Source: Ferrovibrio sp965278975
GTDB taxonomy: Bacteria > Pseudomonadota > Alphaproteobacteria > Ferrovibrionales > Ferrovibrionaceae
NCBI RefSeq assembly: GCF_965278975.1
Contig: NZ_OZ257126.1
Coordinates: 3,968,001-4,032,000 of the forward strand
Reading direction: 5' to 3'
Length of the DNA stretch: 64,000 bases
The first letter of the stretch is position 1, and each line of letters starts with the position of its first letter. A program made the position numbers and the translations under genes. Shown piece after piece: positions 41,886 to 49,576 of the stretch. The notes under the pieces were generated by a model. The model was given only the letters and a program-made list of their open reading frames with translations, was not told the origin of the DNA and ran no database searches.

Positions 41886-42854
41886 ATGCTGATCAATTGC
41901 GTTGCCTATCAGAACGGCCACAAGCTCGCCGAACCGAGCATCAGCGAGATCAGCGACTATGTCAGCCGCAAGGATGCCTTTGTCTGGGTGGCGCTGAAGG
42001 ATGCCGATATCACCGAGCTGAAAAAGATGCAGGAGGAATTCGGCCTGCATGAACTGGCGGTGGAAGATGCGCAGCACGGCCATCAGCGCCCCAAGGTCGA
42101 AGAATACGGCGACTCCCTTTTTGCCGTGATCCAGCTTGTCGAAATCGTCGATGGCGAATTGCAGGTCGGCGAAGTGGATATCTTCGTCGGCAAGAATTAT
42201 GTGCTGTCGGTGCGCAACCGCAGCCAGCAGAATTTCCTCGGCGTGCGCGCCCGTGCCGAACGTGAACAGCATCTGCTCAAGCTCGGTTCGGGCTTCGTAT
42301 TCTATGCCTTGATCGATGCCGTGGTGGACCGCTACTTCCCGATCGTCGATGCACTGGAAACCGAACTGGAGGAAATCGAGGAGCAGATTTTCAGCCAGGG
42401 ACAGGCACGCTCGAACATCGAGCGGCTGTATGCGCTCAAGCGCAAGGTCCAGGTACTGAAGCACGCCGTGGCGCCGCTGATGGATGCCGTCGGCAAGCTC
42501 ACCGGCGGCGGTCGCGTGCCCAATGCCTGCACCGACATGCAGGTATATTTCCGCGACGTCTATGACCACCTGATCCGCATCAACCAGTTGACGGACGGTA
42601 TCCGCGACACCATCAGCACGGCGATGCAGGTGAACCTTTCAATGGTCACCATCGAGGAAGGCGAAGTGAACAAGCGGCTGGCCGCGTGGGCCGGTATTTT
42701 CGCCGTCGCCACCGCCTTCGCCGGCATCTGGGGCATGAATTTCGAGGTCATGCCGGAACTGAAATGGGAATACGGCTATCCCACCGCTTTGCTGATCATC
42801 GCCGGCGCCGCCGGTTTCCTGTACTGGCGCTTCCGCAAATCCGGCTGGCTTTAG
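41886..42854 (+). CDS. corA: CorA-family magnesium/cobalt transporter
   Basis: Pentameric inner-membrane divalent-metal channel. The 322-residue protein has a cytoplasmic alpha/beta domain (about 1-240) with GLHELAVEDAQHGHQRPKVE and DIFVGKNYVLSVRNRS. A long stalk helix with LETELEEIEEQIFS follows. The two C-terminal membrane helices are about 262-283 and 296-315. The selectivity motif GMN is intact in GIWGMNFEVMPE between them. The upstream gap of 64 bases after the glycosylase gene has no obvious terminator. Downstream lies the branched repeat at 42887. Confidence 0.94.
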   Translation: MLINCVAYQNGHKLAEPSISEISDYVSRKDAFVWVALKDADITELKKMQEEFGLHELAVEDAQHGHQRPKVEEYGDSLFAVIQLVEIVDGELQVGEVDIFVGKNYVLSVRNRSQQNFLGVRARAEREQHLLKLGSGFVFYALIDAVVDRYFPIVDALETELEEIEEQIFSQGQARSNIERLYALKRKVQVLKHAVAPLMDAVGKLTGGGRVPNACTDMQVYFRDVYDHLIRINQLTDGIRDTISTAMQVNLSMVTIEEGEVNKRLAAWAGIFAVATAFAGIWGMNFEVMPELKWEYGYPTALLIIAGAAGFLYWRFRKSGWL

Positions 42855-42886
42855 CTTCTGGATGCAACCAGTTAGCTTAGCACCAT

Positions 42887-43007
42887 CTTGTCACTCTCGC
42901 GAAAGCGAGAGTCCCATTTGAAATGAGATACCCTGTAAGCGCGCGAACGCCTAACGGCGTTCGTGGGCGCGCAGACCCGAAGGGTGGCGCGGGTATGACA
43001 TGACAAG
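42887..43007. repeat. Branched palindromic intergenic repeat
   Basis: A 121-base element bounded by CTTGTCA and TGACAAG. Inside are a CTCTCGC/GCGAGAG hairpin with a GAAA loop and the short palindrome CATTTGAAATG. ATACCC pairs with GGGTAT, and a long hairpin GCGCGCGAACGCC/GGCGTTC-GGCGCGC closes the centre. It resembles the element at 25096 in boundaries (GTCA/TGAC), in the first hairpin and in the CCCATTT that follows. It lies between the convergent corA and ATP12 genes and may also end transcription. Confidence 0.75.
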
Positions 43008-43041
43008 GAAAATCTAGCGGCTCTTGCTATGAAGGCTGCCC

Positions 43042-43731
43042 CTAGAGCAGCTTCAGAAAACGTTCCAGCGCTGCAATCTCGGCCTTGAGGTCGGCGCGGC
43101 GTTCGGCCGCTTCCTCATCTTCGCCCCAGAGTCCGGCCTGATGCAGTTCATCGAGGAAGGCGGCTTCATAGGCGGCATCGCTGCTCAAATGGCCTTCCAG
43201 CAGGGCCAAGCCGATCACTACCGAGCCGCAAACCGTGGTGGCGGTATGCAATGCGGTCAGGCGCAGCGGATCGAGGCCGGCGCAGAGCCGGTGCAGGCGA
43301 TCAGCCAGTTCCGGCGGCTGCTCCACCGCCATGATGCTCTTGGTGATGCGCAGGGTGAGATCGTAGCGGCCCTGGAACCAGTCCAACAGCGGCTGCCACA
43401 CTTCCTCCTGCCGCAACGCCAATTCAGCCTGCATATCCGCACGGTAGCAGAGCAGGTCCGAACCGCTGTAGCGCACGATATCGGCGGTGGCATGGCTGGC
43501 GTCGATGGCAACGCGGTCGAGCGCCGTGGCGGCCAGCTTCATCAGCGGCATGGTCTGCGGCTGGATGCTTTCGCCCTGCGCCGCCCACTCCTCGGCAATG
43601 GCCTGGGCCAACGCCAGATTCGGCAGCATCATATCCCGCTTCGCCGGCGTCTTGAGCACCCGGCCATCCAGCAGCACCACGGCACCGCCAACGCGCTGCT
43701 CGGCGGCAGTGGTCTTGTAGAAACGCTTCAT
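43042..43731 (-). CDS. ATP12-family F1-ATPase assembly chaperone
   Basis: Homologue of the mitochondrial chaperone Atp12p that helps assemble the alpha subunit of F1-ATPase; found mainly in Alphaproteobacteria and mitochondria. The 229-residue protein starts KRFYKTTAAEQRVGGAVVLL. It has LKTPAKRDMMLPNLALAQAI near residue 26, EWAAQGESIQPQTMPLMKLA and IVRYSGSDLLCYRAD. A C-terminal helical region with AYEAAFLDELHQAGLWGEDEEA follows, seen as DELHQAGLWGEDEEA. The ATG at 43731 has AAGGA seven bases ahead, immediately outside repeat element B. An upstream in-frame extension would run through the repeat and is rejected. Confidence 0.92.
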   Translation of the reverse strand: MKRFYKTTAAEQRVGGAVVLLDGRVLKTPAKRDMMLPNLALAQAIAEEWAAQGESIQPQTMPLMKLAATALDRVAIDASHATADIVRYSGSDLLCYRADMQAELALRQEEVWQPLLDWFQGRYDLTLRITKSIMAVEQPPELADRLHRLCAGLDPLRLTALHTATTVCGSVVIGLALLEGHLSSDAAYEAAFLDELHQAGLWGEDEEAAERRADLKAEIAALERFLKLL

Positions 43732-43740
43732 CTTGTCCTT

Positions 43741-44009
43741 AGAGCTTACTGTGATTAGATTGACGCGCTGCGCCGAGGAGCTTTTGCGTTTTGCGAAGGA
43801 GCCCGGCGCAGGGCGTAGTGGGGCTACGGACAAGCCGGGCGACGCGCGCAAAACGCAAAAGCGCCCGGCCCCGAAGGGGTTGCGTCTGGAGGCGGCATCC
43901 GCGTCGTCGACGCGCTTGCAGGTACCCCCGGTACCTGCTGCGCGCTTCTCCTAGCGGCCTACCGCCTCCAGACGCAACGCAGTGCATCAATCTAATCACA
44001 GTATGCTCT
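43741..44009. repeat. MITE-like element B with about 28-base inverted termini
   Basis: A 269-base element filling the gap between the ATP12 gene and the AsmA gene. The left end AGAGCTTACTGTGATTAGAT and the inverted right end AGAGCATACTGTGATTAGAT differ at one base over 20, and similarity continues for several bases (TTGACGC against TTGATGC). It contains further inverted pairs: GCTTTTGCGTTTTGCG with CGCAAAACGCAAAAGC, and TTGCGTCTGGAGGCGG with CCGCCTCCAGACGCAA. No protein-coding evidence. Its right end includes the AsmA stop codon, and its left end touches the ATP12 ribosome site. Confidence 0.8.
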
Positions 44010-46311
44010 AGCGGCGGAACAGGTTGTTGAGGCTGCGGCCGAGATTCTCGACCGGATTGTTGTTCTGTGCCGGGGCCTGCTGCTGCGTCTGACCCTGCTG
44101 ATTTGGGCGTGCTGTGCCGCCAGGGATCGGCTTGCCTTCGGCCAGGGCCACCGCCTTGGCGCAAGCCTGCTGGCCGGTCTCACTGCTGCCGCTGCTCACC
44201 AGCGGCGAAAGGATCGCCGCCGGCCCGAGCAGGGCGGCGCCAGCCAGCGCACCAACCACGCCCTTGGCGGTCGCCACCGGATCAGGATAGCCGCTGGGAT
44301 TGGCCAGGGTGCCGCCGATCTTGATCGGCACGGCAAGGCTGGCCAAAGCCGTTTCGCGCGAGGACGGCACGATCTTGAGATCAAGCTGTTCGGTACCGAG
44401 GTTAATTGCGCCTTCGCCGGCAATGGTGATGCGGCCGGTCTCGACAAAGAGCGGCTTCGGCGTCGCCACGCCGCCTTTGATTTCCAGCGCCGTGACCACA
44501 CATTCCAGCTTGGTCTTGGCCGTGGCCTGGCCGATGCGGCCAAGCGTGCGCATGATGTCGGCGCCAAGGAAATCGAGATACTGGTCGCGCAACTCGCCCT
44601 CGCCCACCTTCACCAGCACCTTGCCGTTCAGCCCGGCCATCAGGGCGCGCACGCTGCCGCCCTGGCTGGTGAGATCGACATTCAGGTCGGTGCGGGCATC
44701 GCGGCTGATGATGTCGCTGATCTTCTCGGCCTTCAGGTAATCGCTGAGGCCGAAATTCTTGGCATCCAACTTCACCGTCAGCGCCTTGCTCTTGCCGTTC
44801 AGGCCCAGTTCGCCGCCAATGCTGCCGCCGGAAACGCCAAGCCCGAAGGGCTTCACATTCAGCACGCCATCCTTCAGCGTCAGCGCCACATTGACATTCT
44901 GCGCCGCCAGCATCGGAGCACGGAACTTGTCGGCCTTGAAGCGCAGATCGGCATCGGCGGCATTCAAACCATCAAGCGGCAGCGGCTCGTCGCTGAATAC
45001 GCGGTCGCCCTGCTTCGGCGCCGCAGCCTTGCCGCCACTGCTGCCGCCGCCCGTGCCGCCGGCCTTGCCATCGCCGAGCAGCGGCATCAGGTCGAGCGAC
45101 TTCGATGCCAGATCGAATTTCACTGCCGGCTTGGCGCCGGCCAGCGCAATCTCGCCATTGCCCGCCAGATCGCTGCCGGCAATATCGGCGTTGATATTGG
45201 CCAGCGCATACCGCTTCGGCCCGCTATCCTTCACCTGTGCCTTCAGCTTCACCGGCACGGCCTGCGCCACTTCGGCGCCAAACTTGGCGGCAAACGCCTT
45301 GGCATTCGGGGTGGCGAAATCGATGTCGAGCGCCAGCCCCTTCTGCTGCAGCAATTGCCGCACGCTGCCGGCTACGGCCACGCGGCCGATATCATCGCTG
45401 CCCAGGCCAGCCTTGAGGTCGAACACGCCCGGCTCGCCGGCATCATCGCGCAGCGTACCGGCGGCACTCAGCGGGCCGAAGCTCGGCGCGGTTTGCTTCG
45501 CCAGCGCCGCCAGCTTGGCGATGTCCGGTGCCTCGGCGGTGAATTTCAGCGCATAGCCCTTGCCACCAACGGGATCCTTCACGCTGCCATCCACCGTGGC
45601 CTTGAGGCCAGCGGTGGGAATCGCCAGGTTCATCTTCACCGGCCAGGGCTTGGTCGGCGCCATCATCTCGGCCAAGCTGCCAAAGGTACCGTCCGCCGTA
45701 ATTTCGTTGCCATCCACCTTGGCGGCCAGCTTCGCCGCCAGCGCACCACTGGCGCCTGCCTTCAGCGACAATTCACTCAGCAGCACATCATTCGACGCAC
45801 CAGCCTGGGCATCGCGGTAAGTCAGCTTGATATTCTTCAGCAACAGGTCGGAAATCGCCGGCATGGTGGGCGTCGCGCCATCGGCTTCCGCCTGCTTCGG
45901 TGCCGCCTGGACCGCCTGCTTGGCCGGCTCGCCGAATTCCCAGTTGGCACGGCCCTGGCGATCCTTCTCCAGCAGCAGGTCAACATCGGCCAGCACCAGG
46001 CGGTCGATCTTGATCTGCCGGCCGATCAGCGCGAAGAAATCCAGCTCGGCGGAAAATTCGCCCACGGTCAGCATGTTCGGGCGCGACGCCCAGGCCGGGT
46101 TGGCCACCGTCACGCCCTTCACCGTCACCGCAGGCTTGGGAAAGATCGCCAGCTTGAAATCGCTGGCAACATCGACTTTACGACCGAGCACGCTCTGCGC
46201 CTGCGCCAGTATCTGCGGCTTGAAACGATTGACATCAATGTTCAGCGCCACAACCACGGCACCGCCAATCAGCAGTACCAGAGCAAGTAGAATCCATTTC
46301 ACATAGCGCAT
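44008..46311 (-). CDS. asmA: AsmA-family protein
   Basis: Large periplasmic protein anchored in the inner membrane; AsmA-like proteins are thought to form lipid-transfer bridges to the outer membrane. The 767-residue protein has one N-terminal membrane helix in VKWILLALVLLIGGAVVVAL, then the AsmA start NIDVNRFKPQILAQAQSVLG. GRKVDVASDFKLAIFPKPAV follows. Long beta-rich repeats fill the middle (about 60-600), and the AsmA_2-like end contains GEGELRDQYLDFLGADIMRTLG. It ends in a Gln/Asn-rich tail. GGAGG lies six bases ahead of the ATG. The stop codon TAG belongs to the inverted end of repeat element B, so the original C-terminus may have been changed by the insertion. Confidence 0.93.
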   Translation of the reverse strand: MRYVKWILLALVLLIGGAVVVALNIDVNRFKPQILAQAQSVLGRKVDVASDFKLAIFPKPAVTVKGVTVANPAWASRPNMLTVGEFSAELDFFALIGRQIKIDRLVLADVDLLLEKDRQGRANWEFGEPAKQAVQAAPKQAEADGATPTMPAISDLLLKNIKLTYRDAQAGASNDVLLSELSLKAGASGALAAKLAAKVDGNEITADGTFGSLAEMMAPTKPWPVKMNLAIPTAGLKATVDGSVKDPVGGKGYALKFTAEAPDIAKLAALAKQTAPSFGPLSAAGTLRDDAGEPGVFDLKAGLGSDDIGRVAVAGSVRQLLQQKGLALDIDFATPNAKAFAAKFGAEVAQAVPVKLKAQVKDSGPKRYALANINADIAGSDLAGNGEIALAGAKPAVKFDLASKSLDLMPLLGDGKAGGTGGGSSGGKAAAPKQGDRVFSDEPLPLDGLNAADADLRFKADKFRAPMLAAQNVNVALTLKDGVLNVKPFGLGVSGGSIGGELGLNGKSKALTVKLDAKNFGLSDYLKAEKISDIISRDARTDLNVDLTSQGGSVRALMAGLNGKVLVKVGEGELRDQYLDFLGADIMRTLGRIGQATAKTKLECVVTALEIKGGVATPKPLFVETGRITIAGEGAINLGTEQLDLKIVPSSRETALASLAVPIKIGGTLANPSGYPDPVATAKGVVGALAGAALLGPAAILSPLVSSGSSETGQQACAKAVALAEGKPIPGGTARPNQQGQTQQQAPAQNNNPVENLGRSLNNLFRR

Positions 46312-46324
46312 GGCGGCCTCCTCA

Positions 46325-47020
46325 TCAGCGGTCGCGTCCAAACAATTGCTGCACCAGGTCGGGCAATTCGGAAAAGCGGCGAATCACCGTCTGGGCACCA
46401 GCCTGCATCAGCTCGGCCGGATCATGATACCCCCATGCGACGCCGATGGCACGCGCTCCAGCATTGCGCGCCATATGAATATCGAATGTCGTGTCGCCCA
46501 CTACCACAGTGGAACCCGCCGTTGCGCCAGTTTCACGCATGGCACGAAACACCATGTCGGGGTCGGGTTTGCCGCGGGCGATATCGGCGGTTTGCAATGT
46601 GATAAAGCGGTTCACCAGATCATGCATCGCCAGCGTTGCATCCAGCCCGCGCCGCGCCTTGCCGGTGGCAATGCCGAGCAGGCAGCCATCGGCTTCAAGT
46701 TTATCCAGCACATCGCGCAAACCAGGGAACAACGGTTCCTCGTGATCGGGCCGGTGCCGCATCGAGAACGCGGCCTCACGATAGGCGGCAACAACCTGAT
46801 CGGCATTGGCCGCGCCAGCCTCCAGCAACCGCCGCACGGAAACATCCAGCGGCAGCCCGACCAGACGGCGCACATCGTCGGCAGCCGGTTCCGGCAGGTT
46901 GAAAGCCGCGAAAGCCTGCCGCATGGCGGCAATAATGTGGTGCTGACTATCCACCAGCGTGCCGTCGCAATCGAACAGCACCAGGCGGGGTGGCGAAAAC
47001 GCATCAGAAGCGGGAATCAT
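46325..47020 (-). CDS. gph: HAD-superfamily phosphatase, phosphoglycolate phosphatase-like
   Basis: Predicted hydrolase of small phosphate esters. The 231-residue protein has motif I LVLFDCDGTLVDSQHHII near residue 13 and a cap domain with RRLVGLPLDVSVRRLLEAGA. Motif II appears as LGIATGKARRGLDATL near residue 118. Motif III Lys is in ADIARGKPDPDMVFRAM near residue 152, and motif IV STVVVGDTTFDIHMARNAG near residue 176. A family-typical AIGVAWGYHDPAELMQAGAQ follows. In many Alphaproteobacteria this gene sits between the rluC-type pseudouridine synthase gene and the ATP12 gene. Here AsmA and a block of other genes intervene, so the substrate assignment rests on family similarity only. Confidence 0.88.
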   Translation of the reverse strand: MIPASDAFSPPRLVLFDCDGTLVDSQHHIIAAMRQAFAAFNLPEPAADDVRRLVGLPLDVSVRRLLEAGAANADQVVAAYREAAFSMRHRPDHEEPLFPGLRDVLDKLEADGCLLGIATGKARRGLDATLAMHDLVNRFITLQTADIARGKPDPDMVFRAMRETGATAGSTVVVGDTTFDIHMARNAGARAIGVAWGYHDPAELMQAGAQTVIRRFSELPDLVQQLFGRDR

Positions 47021-47093
47021 CTGGTGAGCAAAGCATGCTCATCGCCCAGGCTCAATGTCGGACCGCGCAAATTCAAGGGATGCAGTGCAACAT

Positions 47094-47124
47094 AAAAGCC
47101 CCCCGTCCGGGGGGAACGGGGGGC
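47094..47124 (-). terminator. Rho-independent terminator of the KA-rich protein gene
   Basis: Stem GCCCCCCG (47098-47105) with CGGGGGGC (47117-47124). On the minus strand it is followed by TTTTA. An inner alternative hairpin CCCCCC/GGGGGG also exists. It lies 50 bases past the stop codon of the gene at 47174. Confidence 0.8.
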
Positions 47125-47173
47125 CTACCTACTCAAAGCCAGTCTGGCCTATTGAAGCCAGCAGAGCAGCGGC

Positions 47174-47503
47174 TTAGTTCACCGCCTTCTTGGCTTCGTC
47201 CTTCTTCACCTCGGCCTTCTTCAGCTCGGCCTTCTTGGCATCCGCCTTGTGCTCGGCCTTCTTGGCTTCAGCCTTGTGGGCATCAGCCTTCTTCTCGACG
47301 GCCTTCTTCTCAGCAGCCTTCTGCTCGACCTTGGCCGTCGGGGCCGGAGTCGGCTGGGCGTTCTGCACGGCGACCGGGGCGGTAACGCCGGTGGTAACCG
47401 AGGGGGCCGGGGTCTGCGCCTGGGCATAGGCAGCAGCGGTACCGAACGCAAGACCGCTGCTCACCAGCAGGGCGGTCGCAAGGGTCTTGAAACGGGTGGT
47501 CAT
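47174..47503 (-). CDS. Small exported Lys/Ala/Glu-rich protein, unknown function
   Basis: No family was recognised. The 109-residue protein has a good signal peptide (FKTLATALLVSSGLAFGTAA, cleavage after AYAQA near residue 29). A short Pro/Thr/Val-rich linker (30-57) leads to a charged tail made of near-repeats of the form KKAxxKKADxHKAEAKKAE (about 60-107). The tail should form a long, highly basic helix. GGAG precedes the start codon and a strong terminator follows, so it is an independent gene. It may bind envelope polyanions such as lipopolysaccharide or nucleic acid, but that is only a guess from charge. Low-complexity DNA explains the overlapping opposite-strand frames. Confidence 0.8.
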   Translation of the reverse strand: MTTRFKTLATALLVSSGLAFGTAAAYAQAQTPAPSVTTGVTAPVAVQNAQPTPAPTAKVEQKAAEKKAVEKKADAHKAEAKKAEHKADAKKAELKKAEVKKDEAKKAVN

Positions 47504-47711
47504 GATGGAACTCCTCCGGGTCGTATCACGCTGGGCTGGGCGGGCTCGCCCTGGCCGGTGCGTGAGACAGGTTATCGCCGCCGATCATGGCGGCCTTAAG
47601 CCACAACTGGGGAGAGTGCGGGGTTTTATTGTGACCGAATGGTGGCACGCCTGCCGGGTGCAAAGCGCCGGGCGGGAGGTTATTCTTGGGCAAACAACGA
47701 AGATTTCCGTG

Positions 47712-48197
47712 ATGAAAAAAGCAAAAGACGCGAAACTCGCCGGGGGCCTTGGCGCCCTCACCCAGCTCGGCCAGGCCACCCGCCTGCCCGCCTCGCCGGA
47801 AGCGGCGGTGCTGGAAACCGTACCCAATCCAAAGCCGGGTCGGCTTTATGCCATCCGCCTGGTACAGCCGGAATTCACCAGCCTCTGCCCGCTCACCGGC
47901 CAGCCGGATTTCGCCCATCTGGTGATCGATTATGTGCCGGCCAAGCGGATCGTCGAGAGCAAGTCGCTGAAGCTGTTCCTTGGCAGCTTTCGCAATCACG
48001 GCGCTTTCCATGAGGATTGCACGGTCTATATCGGCGAGCGGCTGGCGGCGGCAATGAAGCCGCGCTGGCTGCGCATCGGCGGCTATTGGTATCCACGCGG
48101 CGGCATCCCGATCGATGTGTTCTGGCAGACCGGCAAGCCGCCCGCCGGCCTCTGGCTGCCGGACCAGGGCGTGCCGCCCTATCGCGGCCGGGGATAA
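47712..48197 (+). CDS. queF: NADPH-dependent preQ0 reductase QueF
   Basis: Reduces 7-cyano-7-deazaguanine (preQ0) to preQ1 for queuosine in tRNA. The 161-residue protein is the short unimodular type. The nucleophilic Cys lies in PEFTSLCPLTGQPDFAHLV near residue 57 and the proton-donor Asp in NHGAFHEDCTVYIG near residue 100. The central YVPAKRIVESKSLKLFLGSF segment contains the Glu of the substrate pocket. The ATG at 47712 is the first Met of the family-like region; a GTG three bases before it is in frame. A 208-base region with no clear preQ1 riboswitch precedes it. The TAA overlaps the ATG of the next gene (TAATG). Confidence 0.95.
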   Translation: MKKAKDAKLAGGLGALTQLGQATRLPASPEAAVLETVPNPKPGRLYAIRLVQPEFTSLCPLTGQPDFAHLVIDYVPAKRIVESKSLKLFLGSFRNHGAFHEDCTVYIGERLAAAMKPRWLRIGGYWYPRGGIPIDVFWQTGKPPAGLWLPDQGVPPYRGRG

Positions 48198-49012
48198 TGC
48201 AGAGCAGGTTGACCCGCTCCTTCCTGTTTCTTGCCGCCTGCCTCCTGCTGGCAGGCTGCGGCGGCATGGAGGATTCCATCCGCGACCTCAACCGCAGCCT
48301 CTATCGCGGCATGGGTGGCAGCCAGGAACGGCCCAGCGCCGCCGCCCGCAATGCCAGCGGCGCCAGCGGGCCGCTCACCGCCTGCCTCAACACCGAAAAC
48401 GGCATGCTGTATTTCAGCCAGACCGGCCGCTGCGCGCCGGGCTATGTCGATGTACCGGCCAGCGATGCCGAGCGGCAACTGGCCCGCCGCGACAGCGAAG
48501 CTTCCGGCAGCACCGCCTCTGCGCAGCAACAGCGACGCCTGCTGCCATTGCGCGATGGCCCGCTGGCGCCGGAGCAGCCGGCCCAGCCCGCGACACCGCA
48601 GGTCGCCACCCTGGGCAGTGGCATCCAGCCGCCCGAAGCCCTGCGCCAGAGCGGCCAGGCGCTTTGCTATGACGAAAGCCGGCAGCAGATTTTCGGTGCC
48701 GATCACTGCCCGCCGGGTAGTCGCTGGATCGACACGCCGGAAGCCGAAGCCTTGCAGCGCGCAGCACTGGAACAGGCTGCATGGTGCTACTTCTCCGGCC
48801 GCCGTGTGCTCTATCGCAGCCGTGGCTGCCGCCCGGGCGATCAGGTGCTGGCGCTGGCGGAAGCCGACAAGCTCTGGGCCGAACTGCCCGCCGACCGCAA
48901 GCCGCGCCAGCGTCCCAGCGGCGGCCAGCCGGCGCTGGCGCCGGTGCCGCAGGTGCAGGCGGCGCCGCGCAGCGGCGTCGATGCAACGCCGCTGCCAGCA
49001 CCGCGCCGCTGA
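48197..49012 (+). CDS. Lipoprotein with three-fold Cys-pair repeat, unknown function
   Basis: No known family was recognised. The 271-residue protein has a lipoprotein signal LFLAACLLLAGCGG (lipid Cys near residue 21). Three units of about 25 residues then share the pattern C-x(n)-F/Y-x-x-x-x-C-x-P-G. They are CLNTENGMLYFSQTGRCAPG (about 62), CYDESRQQIFGADHCPPG (about 156) and CYFSGRRVLYRSRGCRPG (about 196). The first two continue to aromatic-Ile/Val-Asp-x-Pro. Pro/Ala/Gln-rich linkers connect them and form the C-terminus. Each unit could hold one disulphide. It shares one base with queF, suggesting coupled translation, but no functional link to queuosine is evident. The convergent histidine phosphatase gene ends two bases away. 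Confidence 0.85.
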   Translation: MQSRLTRSFLFLAACLLLAGCGGMEDSIRDLNRSLYRGMGGSQERPSAAARNASGASGPLTACLNTENGMLYFSQTGRCAPGYVDVPASDAERQLARRDSEASGSTASAQQQRRLLPLRDGPLAPEQPAQPATPQVATLGSGIQPPEALRQSGQALCYDESRQQIFGADHCPPGSRWIDTPEAEALQRAALEQAAWCYFSGRRVLYRSRGCRPGDQVLALAEADKLWAELPADRKPRQRPSGGQPALAPVPQVQAAPRSGVDATPLPAPRR

Positions 49013-49014
49013 GA

Positions 49015-49572
49015 TCACCCCGCAGGCTTGATGCTCCCAAGCAGCTTGAAGCCATGCGTCTGATCGGGTGTCAGCACCACGAATTCAGCCTGCTGCGGGA
49101 ATATCCCGGTAAGTGCCGTGATATTCACCTGGTGCGTCACGATCACCAGGTTGCCTGGTCCACGATGCGCCGCCACACGCTGCCGCAGGGCGGCCGTGCG
49201 GCCCTCACGGTCCGCCGCGGTATCGAAAAATGAATTGGCTCCCGGCCAGGTTTCCACCCGCCCGAAAGCCAATTCCGCGGTTTCCATGCACCGGCACCAT
49301 TCGCTGCTCAGTACAGCACTGATTGCGATGGCGCGGCGGCGAAAGGCTTCGCCAAGGCCGCGTGCCTCGGCCCGTCCGGCTTCCGAAAGATTGCGCTGCG
49401 TGGTGCAGTCGCCGATACGGAAATCTGCTGGATCGCCAGTACCCGGCACCGTACTGGCATGGCGCATCACCACCACTTGGCCGCCCTGCTGCAAGGCTCG
49501 CCAGGCGACCTCGTTGGCACCAGCTGGCGCTGCCATAAGGAACAGCGCCAGCACCAGGAATCCTCGAAGCAT
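49015..49572 (-). CDS. Exported histidine phosphatase family protein
   Basis: Branch of the phosphoglycerate-mutase-like (RHG) superfamily, secreted to the periplasm. The 185-residue protein has a signal peptide in LRGFLVLALFLMAAPAGA. The motif GGQVVVMRHASTVPGTGDPA carries the phospho-accepting His. NLSEAGRAEARGLGEAFRRR, the LSSEWCRCMETAELAFG motif and the second active-site His in LVIVTHQVNITALTG follow. The ATG at 49572 is used because the signal sequence begins there and the start lies four bases after the cysteine hydrolase stop. An in-frame extension to 49623 would overlap that gene. The substrate is unknown. Confidence 0.88.
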   Translation of the reverse strand: MLRGFLVLALFLMAAPAGANEVAWRALQQGGQVVVMRHASTVPGTGDPADFRIGDCTTQRNLSEAGRAEARGLGEAFRRRAIAISAVLSSEWCRCMETAELAFGRVETWPGANSFFDTAADREGRTAALRQRVAAHRGPGNLVIVTHQVNITALTGIFPQQAEFVVLTPDQTHGFKLLGSIKPAG

Positions 49573-49576
49573 CGCG

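Noticed and set aside
43733..44164. Small frames inside repeat element B and across its edges
   Set aside because: They follow the inverted-repeat structure, have no ribosome sites and look random in composition.
47504..47711. Possible preQ1 riboswitch ahead of queF
   Set aside because: The expected conserved core and A-rich tail could not be found by eye, and the start codon is not masked by a pseudoknot-like sequence.
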